Notes under the pieces: model-generated
Database searches by the model: none
What the model was told of the DNA's origin: nothing
What the model saw: only the letters and a program-made list of their open reading frames with translations
In this document: positions 1-10,979 of the stretch, piece by piece
How positions within the stretch are numbered: position 1 is the first letter of the stretch
Layout: each line of letters starts with the position of its first letter
Assembly (NCBI GenBank): GCA_025201365.1
Contig: JAIXMF010000070.1
Location: forward strand, 1-46,981
Direction: 5' to 3'
DNA from: Syncephalis plumigaleata
Lineage: Eukaryota; Zoopagomycota; Zoopagomycetes; Zoopagales; Piptocephalidaceae
Length of the DNA stretch: 46,981 nt
Made by a program: the position numbers and the translations under genes

Positions 1-508
1 ATCAGTCGACGTAATGTGTCAGCAACTTGTGTGGTATTCCTTGTCATAACTTGAATATGACTAGTCATCTGAGTACTACTAGATCTAAACAAGTTTATAC
101 TTGTATGTGTATATAAAGAGGAAGAGGGAGATAGGTTTACGAACAGAATAGCAGTAACAATAGGGGAAAGTAATAAAGTTCTTGGTACGGTCTTTTATTA
201 CGAGAACACTATCTATACCAGACATGCTAATCCCTGCAAGAATAGCTGCAATGATCTTCCTATAAATGTACATTGAATAATCAATCACATAATGTCATAA
301 TATAGATGTATATTTATAAGAAAACTAAAATCGTTTACTGGTTAGACGTGATATACAATCGATATATAAAAGTCATGTGTTTGGAACAAAAAACAAGAGC
401 AATGTAGACTCATTATCCACTCGATGTACTATGCAAATAGAAAACTCAATCATTGTGTAATATACGTGTATATCACAATCAACGAGTAGTAGAGATGGCA
501 TAGATCTC
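1..508. other. gene-free left edge
   Basis: AT-rich DNA with no convincing reading frame. The only long frame, on the minus strand near 85-288, has the composition of translated noncoding DNA. It lies downstream of the minus-strand Stc1-like gene, so part of it is probably that gene's 3' untranslated region. Confidence 0.5.
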
Positions 509-1570
509 TTATTGATAATCATCAAAGCCATCGTCTATCAGTTGACTATGCTTGCTACGATGACTAGAGATTGACATGTTATCTCTTCCCTGATACGTAT
601 TACTAGTTCTACTGCTGCCATGGCTGTCATATTTACTAGTGAAGCTGCTATCCATAGTCGATTGATAGTCGGTAGTATAGTCGCTTCCCGTTGTACTATA
701 ATAGAACATGTCATCGTCGCCATAGCCGAATACGCCGTAATCCTTGAAATCATCGCCTTGTGCAAAATCATTGTCATAATTGCTTGCTTTAATGGCCACT
801 TTATCCATCGATTCGAATGGTGTTTTCTCGCGTGATCCTTTATGATTGTTTGTCGTCGTCGTCATTGTTGTCGGCTCAGCTACGATTGTTGTTGCGCTCG
901 TGTTAGCTGATGTGTCGGTTGTCATGCTGTTATTCAGCTGAACACGACGTAGACTACGTTTATTCGCATGAGCGATTTGCGCTGCATGTGGAAGTGTAGC
1001 AATATCCACGTCAGGATCATACGTGAACTTCTCAGAAGTTAAATCGTGAATATGGTCCATATCGGCATCTTCTTCGAACTTGTTCATGCACTCCTGACAT
1101 GTGGCATACTCGCCCTTCTTCCATTGCGTTGAATTGTATGCGGTTTTCGGTTTCGTTTCTGAACAATAGGAACATGTTCGTACAGGTATTGGATTGTTGT
1201 TCACCATACCACGGACCATGCCTTGACTGCTTCTACTTGATTTTACGCTAGCATTAGACGCGGACGAGGATGCAGGGCCGTGTCTATCGTCTGAAGTGCC
1301 AGATGAACTACGTGGTCCCGATCTTGATGACGAGCCACCACCACCACCACCTCCACTACATTGCAAACAAAGTGGAGGTCGTTTCTTTTGAGCCAGCTTT
1401 GCCAATTGAGTTGGATTAAAGTGATTGCGAGTCTTCTCTGTATTGCAGCCAAAGCAATGAATCATTTCTCCTCCGGTGGCACCTCCTTGAGAGCGCTGAC
1501 CGCTATAGCCACCACCATTGGTGCCAGGTGGCTTGTTGAGATTTACTTTCCATGCGTTACGTTTCGGCAT
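509..1570 (-). CDS. Stc1-like protein with two zinc-binding modules
   Basis: Single-exon frame of 353 residues, starting at the ATG whose first base is 1570 and ending with TAA at 511-509. Two cysteine modules are visible: C39-x2-C42 with C68-x2-C71, and C133-x2-C136 with C158-x2-C161. Each has an aromatic/Gln stretch between the cysteine pairs (FNPTQLAKL in the first, YNSTQWKKG in the second), as in the Stc1 domain. In fission yeast, Stc1 links the RNAi complex to the CLRC H3K9 methyltransferase. The modules are joined by a Gly/Ser linker with seven glycines, and the C-terminal half is a Thr/Asn/Ser/Asp/Tyr-rich, probably disordered tail. The family call rests on the cysteine pattern. A heterochromatin role is inferred, because many fungal proteins carry Stc1-like fingers without known function. 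The ATG lies 300 bp from that of the divergent SCC3 gene. Confidence 0.75.
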   Translation of the reverse strand: MPKRNAWKVNLNKPPGTNGGGYSGQRSQGGATGGEMIHCFGCNTEKTRNHFNPTQLAKLAQKKRPPLCLQCSGGGGGGGSSSRSGPRSSSGTSDDRHGPASSSASNASVKSSRSSQGMVRGMVNNNPIPVRTCSYCSETKPKTAYNSTQWKKGEYATCQECMNKFEEDADMDHIHDLTSEKFTYDPDVDIATLPHAAQIAHANKRSLRRVQLNNSMTTDTSANTSATTIVAEPTTMTTTTNNHKGSREKTPFESMDKVAIKASNYDNDFAQGDDFKDYGVFGYGDDDMFYYSTTGSDYTTDYQSTMDSSFTSKYDSHGSSRTSNTYQGRDNMSISSHRSKHSQLIDDGFDDYQ

Positions 1571-1870
1571 ATTGACACTATTCCTTATAGTGAATATGAA
1601 TATATCATGGAGTGTACTAAGAAACGAGGCAGTAAAATAAAAAAGATCAATAGTAGGAAAAGGTAAGGTTAACGAATGGCTTACGAATCACGTAGGCTAT
1701 TTTTGAGGGAAAGGAAAGTGACATAATAAACAATACAAGTCGAAATCATTGTAATATATGACTCATCCAATGATATTTATTAAAGATTATCGCGTCAAAA
1801 AACGCGCTTTTTGTTTTTGGTTTTTTGTTGTTGCTGTTCTTGTCGTTCCTTCTCCTTTCTCAAGTTAATT
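1571..1870. promoter_or_regulatory. shared divergent promoter region
   Basis: These 300 bp separate the ATGs of the minus-strand Stc1-like gene and the plus-strand SCC3 gene, so both promoters must lie here or overlap. The SCC3 side ends in a T-rich tract (about 1805-1860). No clear TATA box or other factor site was recognised. Confidence 0.5.
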
Positions 1871-4800
1871 ATGCCCACTACCACCACCACAAGAATAACA
1901 CGACAAACTCGCCAGCCTTCTATTGATGCTGTAGATATGGACGAGCCATCGTCTAGTAACGCACCAGCCAGTGAGGCTGTTACCATGGAAGCTGACGATT
2001 TGGAACAGGATCTGGCTGAGAACTCTGTAAATAATACCTGGACGTTATACGGTAAATGAAACAGGTTGTATGCCGTGTAGACACTAATACCGCTGGGTGT
2101 AGAGCGTTTAATGTCAGAGACGATTCCAATTACAGAACTGGCCACCAACTGGTTCTCCTCCTATGAGGAACAGCCGACCAGTGCACTTGCCGAGCTAATC
2201 AACATACTTATTCGCGTGAGTGCTCAATTTCATTATTGTTCTCAGTGTATTGACTTGTGCCATAAATATGCATGTTTATTTATCTAGGCGTCAAAATGTA
2301 CCGGTAGCATTAATGGCGAGCAATTGGACGAGCATGATAGAATACCTAGTATATTGGAGAATCTCCAGACCGAATTTGATAATGTATGCTGCAATGATTA
2401 TTTAGTAGACATCCAATGCATATACTTACATTGAATATAGACTGGCAAGGCGGATTATCCATTTGCTGGTCGTGATAAACCGAATCGTGTACTACGTGCG
2501 AATATAGTACATTACTTTGAGCAGATTATATCCGATGCTGGTGATGCACAGCTATGGGATGGACAACTTGTAAGCGTGCTCACAGCGTGGATTACTTGCA
2601 TGTCTAGGTAGGTGTCTTTCTTTTTCTTTGCAAGTACATATGCTTACCTATTTGAATTAGCTCGCAATTCAGACCATTTCGTCATACTGCCACTGTTGTG
2701 GCACTTGCCATTGCAGGTGCATTGTGTTTCATCGGTCAGCGTACGACAACCACGCTACGTACACTGCGACAACAATTGGAGACGGAACAAAAGAAGAGTC
2801 GTCCAAATGCACAACGTGTCACATCGATTCGCACGCAAGTGGAATCACTTGCTAGTCGACAAGGAACTTGCGATGAAATGCTCGATCACCTATTCGATGG
2901 GTAAGTATACGTATTGTCATTGTGTAGTACACGGACTAATTACATCATACGGTTGCTCATAGTATATTCGTGCATCGCTACCGAGATATTGATCCTGCAA
3001 TCCGTGTGGATTGTGTCTCATTCCTGGGTGACTGGGTTATTCGATATCCAGATCGATTTGTGGATAATCAATATATACGCTATCTAGGATGGTCTATGAC
3101 AGATAATGCAAGTTAGCCAGCGATAATATTTATTAGTAATCATATAATAATCACTATTGTCTATATGTATATTTAGATGCCACATCCACGAATTGCAACA
3201 TTACGTGCTCTTATTAAACTGCATCGTGATCGTGCGCTTAACACCGTTATAACACCATTGACGGAACGATACAAGCCGCAACTATTGCAACTGGCCACGC
3301 GAGAGAAGGACATTAATGTACGTGTACCAGCCATTCAATTAGCGGTCATATTCGGTAAACAAGGTGCTTGGGAGACGGATGAGGAGCGTAACGAGCTTTG
3401 TCGTCTCATTGTGCATCCTCAACCAAGAATTCAGAAAGGTAATGTGATTGACATTGAATGGTGAAATCATTCATATGTATATATATATACATGTATCTAA
3501 TGGCTAATGTCTGCTGAACATACCGTTTAGCCATTGCCCCTCTTTGCGCACAAATGATCAAAGAGGAGTTTATAGAACCGGCACTCGACGAGGCAAAGCA
3601 CGATGCATCTCATCAAACGGCAACCATCAATGAAAGCTGGATAGCCTGGAAGGCATTTGCCGCTTTCTGTTTGCAACATTTCGGTGATGCTATTCTAACT
3701 GTAGCTGCAAACACGTATAAAACATCGATTATCGATAATATTGTTGCAGCATTATGGAATGACATTAGTGTCATTAAGGTTTGTTACAATTTACTATTAC
3801 TGTAATAACCACTGTTACTAATATTAATATCATGTAGGAGTGGCGTGCTCTAGCTGATCTACTAGCCATGGATCATTCGGTAGCCATCACTACTGGCAAA
3901 AAGTCTAAAAGACGACAGTCAAGTATGGGACATACTGGTGCACAGCAACCCTCTTATCATACGCTGAATGAGCAAGAGGAAGCAATTCTACTCAATATAC
4001 TACCAGCTTCTATCCGTTTACTAGTGACACCAACTGAAAAGGGATTAACTCGTCGTTCTACAAAGCAAGAGGCATCGACAGACGAAATACACAAGGATAT
4101 CTCCATTTATTTGATGTCTATACTACCGAATCTATTTGCAAAATATGGACCAGATGCCAATCGAGTTGTAGCATTGCTTGCCATTGTTCGATTACTGGAC
4201 TTTGGCAATTACTTGACATTAAATCAACCTGCAGTAAGTTTTTATTAGTAGCAATAATAGTGGCAACAGATTACAAATAATAAGTAACAAATGATCATTA
4301 GGAATTAGCAGATCTACTAGAACAAGTGGCACGAGCATTCCTTAACTTTGATCATACCATGTCGAGTGTTACATCTGCAGCTGCAGAAACACTAAGAGCA
4401 ATGCGTATATGTGCACCGGTAGCACAACAAACGAGTATGAAGTTATTGGAGATACGTGACATGATATTGGAACCATTCTGGATGAGTTGTGCTGACAAGG
4501 TAAATATACATATACATACAATGTCATTTACATGGAGATAAGAGTAAATGTAGAGACTATAACTAAATTACTAACAATGACAATTATAATAGATCCAATC
4601 ATCGAGTAGTTTATCCGCGAATGAACAAAGTGTAATTAGTACAGTGGTGACACGCATTGAAATATTACTACGCTACTTGGACGTAGCAGATATACTGAAT
4701 GAGTGTCGTAAAAATGAAACTATTGCTCAATTGCTTGGTAAACTAATGGGCATGCTTAGTATGGATCGTGTAGATGATGTTAAGGTAAGTAGGAGTATTG

Positions 4801-6637
4801 ATATAATAACTATTACTGACAATAATCTTGCATTGAATAGTTAATGGAATCCACATTGAATCTACATTATCGTGCTATTCTGTGGATGATTCGTGAACAA
4901 TATGAAATGGTACCAGAAACATTCGGAAGAAGCACATCCGGCAATGCGGATCACTATATGGAATTGGCTAAATGCTCATTGGAGCAATGCACTCGAATCA
5001 TAAACAACATCACGTCAAACTCGAGTGAATTAAAGCAACGAGCATTTAATATTGGCTGTCAGCTTTACTGGATGATCTTCGTAAATCAAAATACAGCCAA
5101 TAACAACAATAACAACAACAATAATAATAGCAATCGTATACTAGAAACTAGTGTAATTCCATGTCCCGTGGAAGTACAACGTATCTATTCGCAATTTATC
5201 GAACAGCTAATCGAACAGCATGGCGATGTATTGTACGAATCAATGGGAACCTACTCTGAAGATGATGACGACGACGAGGATGACGATGATAGAGCAACTA
5301 GAGGCAGATCAAGAGGAGTTGTTAATAAGAATAGCGATAATAGGCCAGAAGGTAAATGTTCCGATATGTATATGTGACAATCACACGGCTAATAAATCAA
5401 TATGTACGATGATAGATGATCATGCTGAACATACACTACTAATCATGTTGGGTTCATTTGCACGATGCATCATTAGTGGTGTCTTTGATCCATCACGTGC
5501 CACACAAATATTGGCCAGTTATGGAAGATTCAGCGGTGCATTCGATGAGCTTGTACGTAATGTTATCGAGAAGACCAGTATGTCTACTGAAGTAGTATCA
5601 AAGAGTCTAAAAGAAGTAAGTAGACATCATGTTGTTGATATAAAGTAGCTAATATATAATTGTTAAATCACTGATTATTCCTAGTCATTTGATCATGTTA
5701 CCTTCAAACGATTGCCCTCGCTAGAATCAACCCTGGGATTAGCGCGTCTACTTGTAGACAATTGTTCAGGCACATCATTGGTCGATCTACATTGTGATGG
5801 TATCACATTTGTTATTAGTAAGATGGCAGGCTATACACGTGTCGGTAATACGCGTATTAAGATGGATATGCTACGTTATTTCCGAGTATTGTCTATTCTA
5901 GCGAAGTATATACAACCTGTTGAGGCAAATGAAATGTAAGTTACAAATTTGCTATTGTGTGTTGTTTCATTTAACCCTAACTATTCGCTAGTTTGACATT
6001 CCTCGAGACTACATGTAACGAGCATAATGTTCATCCGAATAATCGAGCAAAGTCGTGGGATCCATACACGGCTTACACCAAGTTGTTAGCAACCATTAAG
6101 GATAGACCAACCACAACAACAACAACCGCAACAACAATGATGATGGATGAAAATCGCATTCTAGATTCACCATTATTAGCGATGAATAAGCAGCGACATT
6201 CACATGCTATGCAATCGGTAATGGTAGATGATCATGAACAAATGGAGGATGATATGAATCAATTAGATATGTTGGCACACGATTTACGTCAAATGCCTGT
6301 TGATGGTAACAATGCATTGAGTACATCTATGCATACTCCACCACGTCAACATGCAGTGCGACATCGTGACATTTCACAACAACTCGATACGGATGTCCAT
6401 AACACGAGTGTACTCGATGATACACCCACACTCCGTGGCAAGAAGCGTGATTTTACAGCATCACTTATTAGTACGAATAGCGATGATAGTGCCGCCGACA
6501 ATGAGAATGGTAGTAATGACGGTAACAATGATCAAATGGAGCAGTCATCGGGTAATGAGAATGTGATATCAGATACAAATGAGTCGAATGGTTCGTTGAA
6601 TACACGACCAAAACGTATTCGTGGCAATCGTCATTAG
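1871..6637 (+). CDS. SCC3: cohesin subunit SCC3/STAG (15 exons)
   Basis: Exons: 1871-2051, 2103-2215, 2288-2383, 2441-2607, 2661-2900, 2963-3107, 3177-3438, 3531-3778, 3838-4233, 4302-4499, 4593-4784, 4841-5351, 5416-5615, 5685-5935, 5992-6637. All phases agree and give 1,281 residues. The key evidence is the stromalin conservative domain at about residues 265-345, with HRYRDIDPAIRVDC, RYPDRF and YIRYLGW blocks. It is preceded by the STAG-like block SSQFRPFRHTAT. The rest is alpha-helical repeat, with an Asn tract and an acidic stretch in exon 12 and a basic, low-complexity C-terminus. SCC3 is the HEAT-repeat subunit that binds the kleisin and loads or retains the cohesin ring on chromatin. 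Intron 6 (3108-3176) begins GCAAGT, a GC-AG intron. The start is the first ATG of the frame before the Arg/Thr-rich N-terminus. Family identity is firm; the far C-terminus is poorly conserved. Confidence 0.9.
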
Positions 6638-6871
6638 AATTACGTATTAATCAATAAGCGTATAGTTAGTGTGCAAGTATTAATACGTACTCATGATGAG
6701 CAGTTATTAAAGTAAATTAGTATTATCCCGATGAATGATTCGTATACTTGCATGTAATGAAGTGATTATTTAATGGTTGCATCATACTAATGGATGTTTA
6801 TTAGCATAGCAACGAAAGAATCACGAATGATGATTAGTTTTGAGTAGGTAGCCGCTAGCTTGTAATGCTCA

Positions 6872-7625
6872 TTAGGCTACAAGCGTTTTTTCAGTATCAA
6901 TTGATGCTGGCAATGATGATGTAGCATCAATATCCTCGATGGTATCATTCATTCCTGTTTCCCATTGTAGCATAGCACGTCGTACTAGAATAATAAGCAC
7001 AACTTGTAGATATGCTCCAATGAGTACGAGGTAGGCAGCATCCGCATCTGATTGTTGTATACACCTGTATATTAGCAAAGTAGAAACAGTAGAATGACTT
7101 GTCTATCGACTCACCTATTAATTGAACGCCTATAATTAAACTAGCGACTGCTAGTAGCCAGGCACAAATACCGCCTAGAAACACGGCCCAAAAGAACCAG
7201 TGTCTACCATGAGTGTCACGCTGGCTCGTGGCGTCTCTCCACCAAAAATGAATAAAACTAAATATGAGATAAACACCGAGTAGCACGTAGGATACATAGC
7301 CGATTATACTATGTGTTGACGATACTACAGATTGATTTTGTCCAGGTCCAAATACAAGTATTAATAGACCGATGGTCGCTAGTAGAAAGGTGGCGATTAG
7401 CGTTTTAACGTAGAGACAGGTCCATAGAGAGGTGGGTCGTGCCGAGTTACGATGATGCTCGATCCAATTATACTGCATTTGCATCTCAAAAACCGCAGTC
7501 AATGGAAAACATAAAAGGACGCTCACCTAGCACGATGCTATCAATGCTGCAACAAAATCGCGATACGCTAATGGAACACTTACCCCGGTGAACACGATAT
7601 GCATTAGTAGAAAAAAGTCGTCCAT
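6872..7625 (-). CDS. cytochrome b561-type membrane protein
   Basis: Proposed exons on the minus strand: 7625-7584, 7526-7115 and 7047-6872, giving 209 residues with consistent phase. The protein has about five membrane spans. Span 1 contains LMHIVFTG, span 3 starts at THSIIGYV and span 4 at GRHWFFW, the positions where cytochrome b561 domains carry heme-ligating histidines. This family moves electrons across membranes, often from ascorbate to ferric or other acceptors. The histidine usually found at the start of span 2 is not seen (sequence LYVKTLIA), so one heme site may be altered. A short acidic tail ends the protein. The acceptor of intron 1 was chosen because it completes span 1; the acceptor of intron 2 (7049-7048) was chosen by phase. 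Both need transcript support. The neighbouring plus-strand gene is divergent. Confidence 0.6.
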
Positions 7626-7969
7626 GATGATATTAAGTTTGTATATATGGAATGCGAAAGTATTGATTTCCTTTATGATATGCGAAATTTACAACAATAT
7701 TGAAATACTCATGATCTATACTGACATTTATAACCAGTCTCGCTGGTAGTATTGTAGAGTAGAATGAACAAAAATCATTTATAATCCCATACTTGTTATT
7801 AATTATTATGGATGTATGTGTGTCTATTGGAATATGTTGTACAACAACAGGAAAATACGTAAGAATGAGCACACATGCACACAACATATGTGTGTTCGGA
7901 AATGCAAAAGTATTTGAAATAAGCTTTACCAATTCTTTTTATGTTATGCAACATTATACACTACTCGAC

Positions 7970-9721
7970 ATGAATGTACAGTCCAATATTCTAGTCTCGT
8001 CTATTACTGAACTATTAAGTGGGAATTCAAGAGTAGCGGTGTCCTTGGTAATAGCAACTGCATTGGCACTTGTAGTCTTGGCAGTCATTCTACGAGTGAA
8101 ATTTGTCATTAAACAAAATAGACAACGGAATGTTGTCTCGAGTAGAGGTAGCATTGCTCATATACGACATAAAGGAAGCAAGTCAACACGTAGAACAAGA
8201 GATAGTAATGCAAATGATAAACAAGAACAGCAGCAACAGCAGACAACAGAAGAGGAGGGCAGGTCTCGTTCGCCTAACCTAGTGTTTGTTGTACTATTGG
8301 CACCTATCGGTATACTGACCCTATTGTTACTATCGGTATATCGATGGATGAAGCATGCTATCGAGTATATTGCAGTAAAACTATTGCTATCAATACATTT
8401 GTCGTCGAGAATGGTAGCGCTACAATTGCGTCAAATCAGCTATCCACAAGTGATGTCAGTATGGTATTATTGGCAGCCTTACTTGATGAATTGCTATACT
8501 GCCTCTGAACGATTTGCAATTAGTCTGTGGACGAGTATACTGTCGATATCGCAATGGCAATGGACGAGGATCTATCGACCATTATCCGGAATGATCGGAC
8601 AATGCTTGACAGCTGGCTATCAAGGAATGATGCTTGCATTCACTCTTCTAAGCGTATCACTCGTGAAGTACACGGGAGTACTACAAGCAAGTGCACGTCT
8701 ACTCCTATGGCTAGGGAGTAGAGCGTTGAAGTGGCATAAGCAATTCGTAGCAAGTATTGTCTTCTGGTGTTGGTCCTACACGATGGTCTTAGGCGATATA
8801 GCGATCCTAGTGTATTCGAGCATGTCGCAATGGTTCTTCCAATTGTCTATACTATGGACACATCAGCGATTAAGAATCTACGTAAAATGGGTGCGTTTCC
8901 GACAAATATTCCGACGATGGAGGCGACACTACAAATGGTCCTACTTTTTTGCGAATATTCGTGCCATAACAATGAGTTGGGCATCATCGCTAGTGCATGA
9001 TTTAGCGCGAACATTGGCCACCATCTATAACTGGTCGATCAATCTAAAGTATATACACTGGCCCAATTACGATCAGCTGCGTAATATCTATCAGCTATTG
9101 AAGAGCTATACAAGTATTGTCGCTACACGTTATGTAGTACGACATGCCGTTGAAGCCTATATTCACTCATCACTACGTATAGCATTACTTATCCTACAGG
9201 ATAGCTATCTTTTAGTTCACCTCATGTCTATTACTATAGTATGGTTGAAACAAGCAACCGTATATTACGGTAGTTTTATGTATCTGCTTCTGCTATGCTA
9301 CTGGCGACAAGTGATAGTTTATTTGCCATTGCTCACTACATGGATTCATACGCCGTTGATTGCACAGGCATTACGAGAAATGCACAGTGTACTCGGTCGT
9401 ATTTATCAGCCGGGACTCATTTGGATGAATCGAATGACTCGTCACTTGACCGATCACCTAGCTAGCCTTGGTCATGGTATTTGGCTCTACATTCCAGTAT
9501 TGTTAACCGGTATACAAGCTCAATTTTTATTATTTCCATCGTACATTATCGTTACCGGTAGAGCGACTGCCCTCCTCTTTCTACGTGTACTAGCATCCAT
9601 TATCAGCGCTATTGGACCATCCACCCATTATATAATGGAATGGACTAGATGGTTTATCGATTTACTTTTACTCTTACTGTCCCATAGTGTATCTACTGTG
9701 CGTTGGTGGATACAACAATAG
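7970..9721 (+). CDS. unrecognised tryptophan-rich hydrophobic protein
   Basis: One uninterrupted frame, 583 residues if started at 7970. In-frame ATGs at 7808, 7865 and 7946 would lengthen it, but the stretch they add looks like translated intergenic DNA. The N-terminus holds a strong membrane segment (about residues 22-48), then a basic, Gln-rich loop with six consecutive glutamines, then a second strong segment (about 103-127). The rest is a long run of Trp/Tyr/Leu/Ile-rich stretches separated by short basic patches, with further likely membrane or amphipathic segments up to the C-terminus. I recognise no catalytic motif or family. It could be a multi-pass or membrane-lining protein. Length without a stop and sustained hydrophobicity argue that it is coding. 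It is divergent from the cytochrome b561-type gene. Confidence 0.6.
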   Translation: MNVQSNILVSSITELLSGNSRVAVSLVIATALALVVLAVILRVKFVIKQNRQRNVVSSRGSIAHIRHKGSKSTRRTRDSNANDKQEQQQQQTTEEEGRSRSPNLVFVVLLAPIGILTLLLLSVYRWMKHAIEYIAVKLLLSIHLSSRMVALQLRQISYPQVMSVWYYWQPYLMNCYTASERFAISLWTSILSISQWQWTRIYRPLSGMIGQCLTAGYQGMMLAFTLLSVSLVKYTGVLQASARLLLWLGSRALKWHKQFVASIVFWCWSYTMVLGDIAILVYSSMSQWFFQLSILWTHQRLRIYVKWVRFRQIFRRWRRHYKWSYFFANIRAITMSWASSLVHDLARTLATIYNWSINLKYIHWPNYDQLRNIYQLLKSYTSIVATRYVVRHAVEAYIHSSLRIALLILQDSYLLVHLMSITIVWLKQATVYYGSFMYLLLLCYWRQVIVYLPLLTTWIHTPLIAQALREMHSVLGRIYQPGLIWMNRMTRHLTDHLASLGHGIWLYIPVLLTGIQAQFLLFPSYIIVTGRATALLFLRVLASIISAIGPSTHYIMEWTRWFIDLLLLLLSHSVSTVRWWIQQ

Positions 9722-10944
9722 TCCAATGGGTGTCTATTCAATCACGCATATCAACTAGCATGCTGCATTTCTTTCTTTTCTTTTCTTCTTTTTTAGCATC
9801 ATTTATCCGTCATATCCATCAAATGGTTATTGAATTGTTTCAACTATGCTCATATATGTTATACATCAAAATTAAATAAATATATGCATTTATCGTACTA
9901 TTCTATCGTGTATATATATATCTAGTCAAGCAGATCCTAATTGTTACTAATTGCATTGACATGACAATCCTTGTTACTTTTACACGTTAGTCGAGTTCAG
10001 CCTCAATTAACCACATCATATTTTCATCACATTTTTTATTTATTTATGCCATGAAACCTGATAGCATAAGACTATGGTAGACGCGTACAAGTCATAGAGG
10101 AGTTGATGGTTGCATATGCACTGCAGCATACCCGTATCATCCCTCTTTGCTGAAGAATGTTCATCCCCGGCTTGCATCCAATGCAGTTAAACGCATGTTT
10201 ACACGTGTTTACTTGATTTGCATTTTAACGTGTCTTCCTTCTTTCCTTTGCTATTATGACTGCTATAATAGCGGCACATGAGCTAAAGAAGCATGCTATG
10301 CATTTTCGCGGTGCTTTGCGTTCAGCATGCCGTAGAGCCGTAACAATTGCATACGCTCACTCGAGGCAAGGAACAAAAACACGAGCAAGTTACAGATGAA
10401 TTGGGGACGCCTTACTGATTCGTGACACGTCCACCGCCATCATCATCATCATCATCAATGTCAAATTAACACGGTTACTCGCGCCATGCCAGGTTAGAGA
10501 AAAAGAGTACCCTTGTGGAAAAAGAGAGCTGACGTCGACAGTAATGTTATACAACTTGCCCTAATGTTCAACGGTTGAACAAGTAAAAGTCGACGTGTAG
10601 CCCTTTTCTTCCACAATGATCAATCTCACTGCATTTAGGTGAAGATATCCACTTGGATCGACTTTATTCGGTCCCGTTCTAATTTCCCTCCCTCTCTATC
10701 TCTCTCTATCTCTCTTTATCTCATATGCTCCTTCTAATCTTGTTTCTCCTTTTATTCATTTTATCATTCGCGCGCACGCGTGTGTGTATGTGTGATGATA
10801 GCCATATTCTTGGATCCCGAGTCAATTTGACTGCTCACCTTTGTCGCCTGTATGTACATGTACGAGTAAAGGAGCGAAAGAACGAGTAATCGCCTAGGCT
10901 CATTATTACAGTATTGTAATATACTCATGCTATAGGCCCATATA

Positions 10945-10979
10945 CGTACATACGTATGTATGTATCATACGTATGTACG
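10945..10979. repeat. perfect 14-bp hairpin
   Basis: The left arm 10945-10958 (CGTACATACGTATG) is the exact reverse complement of 10966-10979, with a 7-nt loop between them. It sits in TACGTA-rich DNA, so it may be a by-product of a simple alternating repeat rather than a functional site. Confidence 0.8.
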
